9,006 bases of DNA from an uncultured Paracoccaceae bacterium (GTDB lineage Bacteria; Pseudomonadota; Alphaproteobacteria; Rhodobacterales; Rhodobacteraceae), in NCBI GenBank assembly GCA_913054485.1, contig CAJXHQ010000085.1:1-9006 (forward strand), read 5' to 3'. Positions 5,626 to 9,006 of this stretch are shown piece by piece. The notes beneath the pieces are model-generated. The model saw only the letters and a program-made list of their open reading frames with translations. It made no database searches and had not been told where the DNA came from. The stretch's first letter is position 1; every line of letters begins with the position of its first letter. A program made the position numbers and the translations under genes.

Positions 5626-7962
5626 TTATTCGCCGTAAGGCACCCAGATGTTCTTCACCTCGGTGGCGGCCTGCAGGAAACGCTTGGTATGATCCTGGGC
5701 CCAGTCCAGCGCCTGGCCGTTGCTGACCCAGGTACGTTTCAGGTTCCCGGCCGAAGCTGCCTCGATCTCTGCCGAGACATCCGAGGAGGAGAAGCTCCAG
5801 ACCGCATCCAGGTTCAAATGCGCGGCCATCGGCTTGGCCAGTTCAGCATGGGATCCGGTCAGGATGTTGACCACGCCCGCGGGCACGTCAGAGGTTTCCA
5901 GAACCTGGTAGAAATCGGTTGCCGCGAGCGGGAAAGGCTCCGACGCGGCCAGCACTACGCGGTTGCCCATGGCCATCGCCGGTGCCATGGCCGAGACAAG
6001 GCCCAGCAGCGGTGCCTCATCGGCGCAGAGAGCGCCGATCACCCCCACCGGCTCCTTCATCGCCAACGCCACGCCTCGGATCGGCACGCCGTGGGCCTGA
6101 CCGTCGTATTTGTCGGCCCAGGCGGCAGCCGTGAACAGACGCTGGATGGCGGCCTCAACCTCTGCCGCGCCGCCCTTCTTGCCGGTCATCGCGTCGATGC
6201 GATGGGCGAATTCATCAGCCCGGGCGGAAAGGTTTTCGCCGATGTAATACAGGATCTGCGCGCGCAGGTGGCCGGTGGTCTTGGACCAGCCCTTGGCCCC
6301 GGCGGCGGCTTCCACCGCGTTGCGCACATCCTTGCGGCTGCCAAGGCCAACGTGGCCCAGCAGCGCGCCGGATTTGGCGTAGACGCCGCGCGAATAGCCG
6401 CTGTCCGGCCGGGCCTGCTTGCCGCCCACATACATCTTCGCGGTACGGTCCAGCGGATCAGCAGGCGCGCCGTTGCCTTCGAAGGCCTCGACCTTGGCCA
6501 GCGACTTGGTTTTCGCCTTGGGCCGGGTATAGGCGCTGAGACCCTCCCAGCCGCCTTCGCGTCCGAACCCGCTTTCGCGCACACCGCCGAACCCGGCAGC
6601 GGCGTCGAACATATTGGTGCCGTTCACCCAGACCACGCCGGCAACCAGCTTGGGCGCGATGTCCAGCGCCAGGTTCACATTCTCGGTCCAGACCGTGGCC
6701 GCCAGCCCGTAGCGGGTGTTATTGGCCAGCTCCACCGCCTCGGCAGGTGTGCGGAAGGTGCAGGAGACCAGCACGGGGCCGAAAATCTCCTCCTGCATCA
6801 GCGTGTCCGCAGGCGTCAGCCCTTCGATCAGGGTGGGCGGGTAGAAACAGCCAGTCGCAGGCATTTCCACCTTCGCCTGATGCATCTCGCCAGCCTGATT
6901 GGCCGCGACCATGGCGGAAATGGTGCTCAGCTGCACCGGGTCCACCACCGCGCCGACGTCGATGCATTTGTCGAGCGGATTGCCAATGCGCAGCTTGTCC
7001 ATGCGGGCCTTCAGCTTGGTATGGAACCGCTCCGCGATGCCTTCCTGAACCAGCAGCCGCGAGCCGGCGCAGCAGACCTGGCCCTGATTGAACCAGATCG
7101 CATCCACCAGCCCTTCGACAGCACTGTCGATGTCCGCGTCGTCGAAGACAATGTAAGGCGACTTGCCACCCAGCTCCAGCGTCAGCGCCTTGGTGCTGCC
7201 TGCGGTGGCCTCGCGGATTCTGCGGCCGACTGAGGTGGAGCCGGTGAAGGCGATCTTGTCCACCTCGGCGGCGGTGATCATCTCACCCACAGCACCGTCG
7301 CCGGTAACGATGTTGACGACACCTTTGGGCAGACCCGCCTGACGGCAGATATCCGCGAACAGCAGCGCGGTGAGGGAGGTGTACTCCGCCGGTTTCAGCA
7401 CCACCGTGTTGCCCATGGCGATTGCGGGCGCGATCTTCCAGGCCAGCATCAGGAGCGGGAAGTTCCAAGGAATAATTTGGCCGCAGACGCCGAGCGCTTC
7501 GGCTTCGGGCAGCTCCGCTTCCATCAGCTGGGCCATGCCCGCGTGATAGTAGAAATGCCGCTGCGCCAGCGGGATATCAATATCGCGGGATTCACGGATC
7601 GGCTTGCCGTTGTCCAGCGTCTCCAGCACCGCGAACAGGCGGGAGTGTTTCTGCAGCAGCCGCGCAATGGCATAGAGGTATTTGGCACGGCCCGGGCCGC
7701 TCAGCTTCTCCCAGCCGGGCTGCGCTTTGCGGGCCGCAGCAACGGCGGCGTCCACGTCACTTTGCGTGGCTTGCGTCAGCGTCGCCAGCACCTCGCCCGT
7801 GGCGGGGTTTTTGCTGTCGAAGCCATCACCGGGAGCTGTGAACTCACCATTGATAAAATGGCCAAACCGGTCGCCCTGATCGACCAGCCAGGCCAGCGCC
7901 TCGGCAGCGCTTTCGGGGGCGGGGCCATAGTCCATGGTCTCAAAAATCTCTTTGATGGTCAT
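5626..7962 (-). CDS. Tandem-domain aldehyde dehydrogenase (ALDH16 type)
   Basis: This 778-residue protein joins a complete aldehyde dehydrogenase (about 30-485) to a second partial ALDH-like domain (about 510-778). The first domain has the oxyanion Asn167 in IPWNFP, KPAE, the FTGSTSVG cofactor loop, the general base Glu263 in LELGGKSP and the nucleophile Cys297 in NQGQVCCAGSR, the usual 34 residues apart. The second copy keeps a degenerate NAD-fold (CADEAPLLG for PWNFP, LAASEPFP for LKPAE, WSFSSSD for FTGST) and has no catalytic domain or nucleophile, so it is likely structural. Bacterial ALDH16 enzymes have this plan. It starts at ATG 7962 after GAGAGGA, 21 bases behind deoC, in one operon. 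Oxidation of the acetaldehyde released by DeoC to acetate is inferred from context; the substrate cannot be read from sequence. A terminator follows. Confidence 0.93.
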   Translation of the reverse strand: MTIKEIFETMDYGPAPESAAEALAWLVDQGDRFGHFINGEFTAPGDGFDSKNPATGEVLATLTQATQSDVDAAVAAARKAQPGWEKLSGPGRAKYLYAIARLLQKHSRLFAVLETLDNGKPIRESRDIDIPLAQRHFYYHAGMAQLMEAELPEAEALGVCGQIIPWNFPLLMLAWKIAPAIAMGNTVVLKPAEYTSLTALLFADICRQAGLPKGVVNIVTGDGAVGEMITAAEVDKIAFTGSTSVGRRIREATAGSTKALTLELGGKSPYIVFDDADIDSAVEGLVDAIWFNQGQVCCAGSRLLVQEGIAERFHTKLKARMDKLRIGNPLDKCIDVGAVVDPVQLSTISAMVAANQAGEMHQAKVEMPATGCFYPPTLIEGLTPADTLMQEEIFGPVLVSCTFRTPAEAVELANNTRYGLAATVWTENVNLALDIAPKLVAGVVWVNGTNMFDAAAGFGGVRESGFGREGGWEGLSAYTRPKAKTKSLAKVEAFEGNGAPADPLDRTAKMYVGGKQARPDSGYSRGVYAKSGALLGHVGLGSRKDVRNAVEAAAGAKGWSKTTGHLRAQILYYIGENLSARADEFAHRIDAMTGKKGGAAEVEAAIQRLFTAAAWADKYDGQAHGVPIRGVALAMKEPVGVIGALCADEAPLLGLVSAMAPAMAMGNRVVLAASEPFPLAATDFYQVLETSDVPAGVVNILTGSHAELAKPMAAHLNLDAVWSFSSSDVSAEIEAASAGNLKRTWVSNGQALDWAQDHTKRFLQAATEVKNIWVPYGE

Positions 7963-7983
7963 GTTGTTGTCCTCTCCCGCGCC

Positions 7984-8931
7984 TTAGCCCATCGCATGGC
8001 GGTAACCGGCCGAATAAGCGCCGGTCAGGTGGTGTTCCAGCTGGCGTTCGATGTCGCCGAGCAAGGAGGAGGCCCCGAAGCGGAACAGGTCCGGTTGAAG
8101 CCAGCGGTCGCCCAGCTCTTCCTTGATCAGCGCAAGATACACCAGCGCGTCCTTAGCCTTGGAGATCCCGCCGGCCGGTTTATAGCCGACCCGGTAGCCG
8201 GTGCGGTCATAATAGTCGCGGATCGCGCGGATCATCACCAGCGTCACCGGCAGGGTGGCGTTGACGCTCTCCTTGCCGGTGGAGGTCTTGATGAAATCGG
8301 CACCAGCCATCATGCACACCAGGGACGCGCGCGCCACATTGCGCAGGGAGCCCAGTTCGCCGGTGGCGAGAATGGCCTTCACATGGGCGTCACCGCAGGC
8401 CTGACGGAAGGCCTTCATCTCATCATAAAGCGCCTGCCAATTGCCGGTCAGCACGTGGCGGCGCGAGATCACAATGTCGATCTCCTTGGCGCCGGCTTTC
8501 ACGCTCTCCTCGATTTCGGCCACCCGCAGGTGAAAGGGCGAGAGGCCCGCCGGGAATCCTGTGGAGACGGCGGCAACCGGGATGCCGCTGCCCTTCAGCG
8601 CCGTCACCGCAGCCGGGATCATGTCGTGGTAGACGCAGACCGCGCCGGTGGTGAGACCCGTCATGCCGAGGTCTTCCAGCATCTGCGCCCGCACCGGCTG
8701 GCGCGCCTTGGCGCAGAGGCGGCGCACGCGGCCTGTCGTATCGTCACCTGACAGGGTGGTCAGATCGATGCAGGCAATGGCTTTCAGCAGCCAGGCCGCC
8801 TGATAGTCCTTCTTGACGCTGCGCCGTCCGGGCAGTGTGGCGCAGCGGCGCTCAATCGCAGAGGTGTTGGCTTGCACGCCGGCGACCCAGTCCAGGTCCA
8901 GTGCCATGCCGGGATTGCGTGGCTCGGTCAC
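7984..8931 (-). CDS. deoC: Deoxyribose-phosphate aldolase (long, DERA-like form)
   Basis: This class I aldolase cleaves 2-deoxy-D-ribose 5-phosphate into glyceraldehyde 3-phosphate and acetaldehyde, linking deoxynucleoside salvage to glycolysis in the cytoplasm. Counting from the GTG at 8931, the Schiff-base lysine is Lys215 in FIKTSTGKE, the second active-site lysine is Lys251 in GYKPAGGI and the aspartate is Asp152 in AKEIDIVIS. At about 315 residues it is much longer than E. coli DeoC (about 259) and resembles human DERA, including VNATLPV, KEELGDRWLQP and the DIERQLEHHLTG tail. The start is uncertain. GTG at 8931 has only a weak GCAGG before it, the frame remains open to base 9006 without ATG, GTG or TTG, and an ATG at 8907 is also possible, so the gene may begin outside the window. 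It is the first gene of the ALDH operon. Confidence 0.93.
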   Translation of the reverse strand: MTEPRNPGMALDLDWVAGVQANTSAIERRCATLPGRRSVKKDYQAAWLLKAIACIDLTTLSGDDTTGRVRRLCAKARQPVRAQMLEDLGMTGLTTGAVCVYHDMIPAAVTALKGSGIPVAAVSTGFPAGLSPFHLRVAEIEESVKAGAKEIDIVISRRHVLTGNWQALYDEMKAFRQACGDAHVKAILATGELGSLRNVARASLVCMMAGADFIKTSTGKESVNATLPVTLVMIRAIRDYYDRTGYRVGYKPAGGISKAKDALVYLALIKEELGDRWLQPDLFRFGASSLLGDIERQLEHHLTGAYSAGYRHAMG

Positions 8932-9006
8932 CTGCGGCAGCAGGGCGCTGCGCTCAGCAGTTTGGCAGCGGTGGAGATTGATGAGACGCCCGAGGATGAC
9001 GGGTCG

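Noticed and set aside
5689..7233. 514-codon open frame on the plus strand
   Set aside because: It is exactly antisense to the ALDH gene, has no recognisable motifs and is rich in Arg/His/Gly, as expected for the opposite strand of GC-rich codons.
7477..8751. 424-codon open frame on the plus strand
   Set aside because: It is antisense to the ALDH start and deoC, both of which have clear catalytic motifs. Its own translation resembles no family.
8980..9006. Possible start of a divergent plus-strand gene at the right edge (ATG at 8980 or 8996)
   Set aside because: Too few codons are visible, ribosome site spacing is poor, and the region may still be deoC coding sequence.
1..9006. CRISPR arrays, tRNA or rRNA genes, insertion sequences, phage or defence genes
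   Set aside because: I looked for regular direct repeats, cloverleaf-like segments, transposase motifs and terminal inverted repeats and saw none that hold up.

Overview
The window is high-GC chromosomal DNA from an alphaproteobacterium, most likely a marine Rhodobacteraceae (Roseobacter-group) member. This rests on the order purH–lspA–DUF3035/BamF-type lipoprotein–paired M16 peptidases, on the alphaproteobacterial flavour of the proteins, and on the pairing of a long DERA-type aldolase with an ALDH16-type dehydrogenase. I cannot name the genus from the sequence alone.

Left part (1-4386, + strand): the 3' end of purH (final steps of IMP synthesis) is followed closely by lspA (lipoprotein signal peptidase), a small predicted outer-membrane lipoprotein of the DUF3035/BamF type, and two secreted M16 zinc-peptidase-like proteins that overlap by ATGA. 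The first M16 protein has the HxxEH zinc site. The second lacks it but carries the Arg/Tyr substrate-site pair that the first only half keeps, so the two probably form one obligate heterodimeric periplasmic protease. Apart from purH this block is cell-envelope biology.

Middle (4387-5600): a small HxlR-family regulator (- strand) is divergent from a broken NmrA/quinone-oxidoreductase-like gene (+ strand), the layout of E. coli ytfH/qorB. The target gene has lost about 100-130 internal codons and also carries a one-base deletion, while the regulator reads through. The intergenic region between them holds a strong 25-bp interrupted palindrome that is the best operator candidate in the window.

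Right part (5573-9006, - strand): a two-gene operon, deoC (deoxyribose-phosphate aldolase, long human-DERA-like form) then a 778-residue tandem-domain aldehyde dehydrogenase of the ALDH16 type, 21 bp apart, closed by a clear intrinsic terminator. The aldolase releases acetaldehyde from deoxyribose 5-phosphate, and the dehydrogenase is the obvious candidate to oxidise it. The deoC reading frame stays open to the window edge, so its true start may lie outside.

No tRNA, rRNA, CRISPR array, insertion sequence or phage gene was seen. Most other long open frames are antisense shadows typical of GC-rich coding DNA. I did not find a convincing wholly new system. The most informative points are the complementary M16 pair, the decayed HxlR/NmrA locus with its preserved palindrome, and the ALDH16–DERA pairing.
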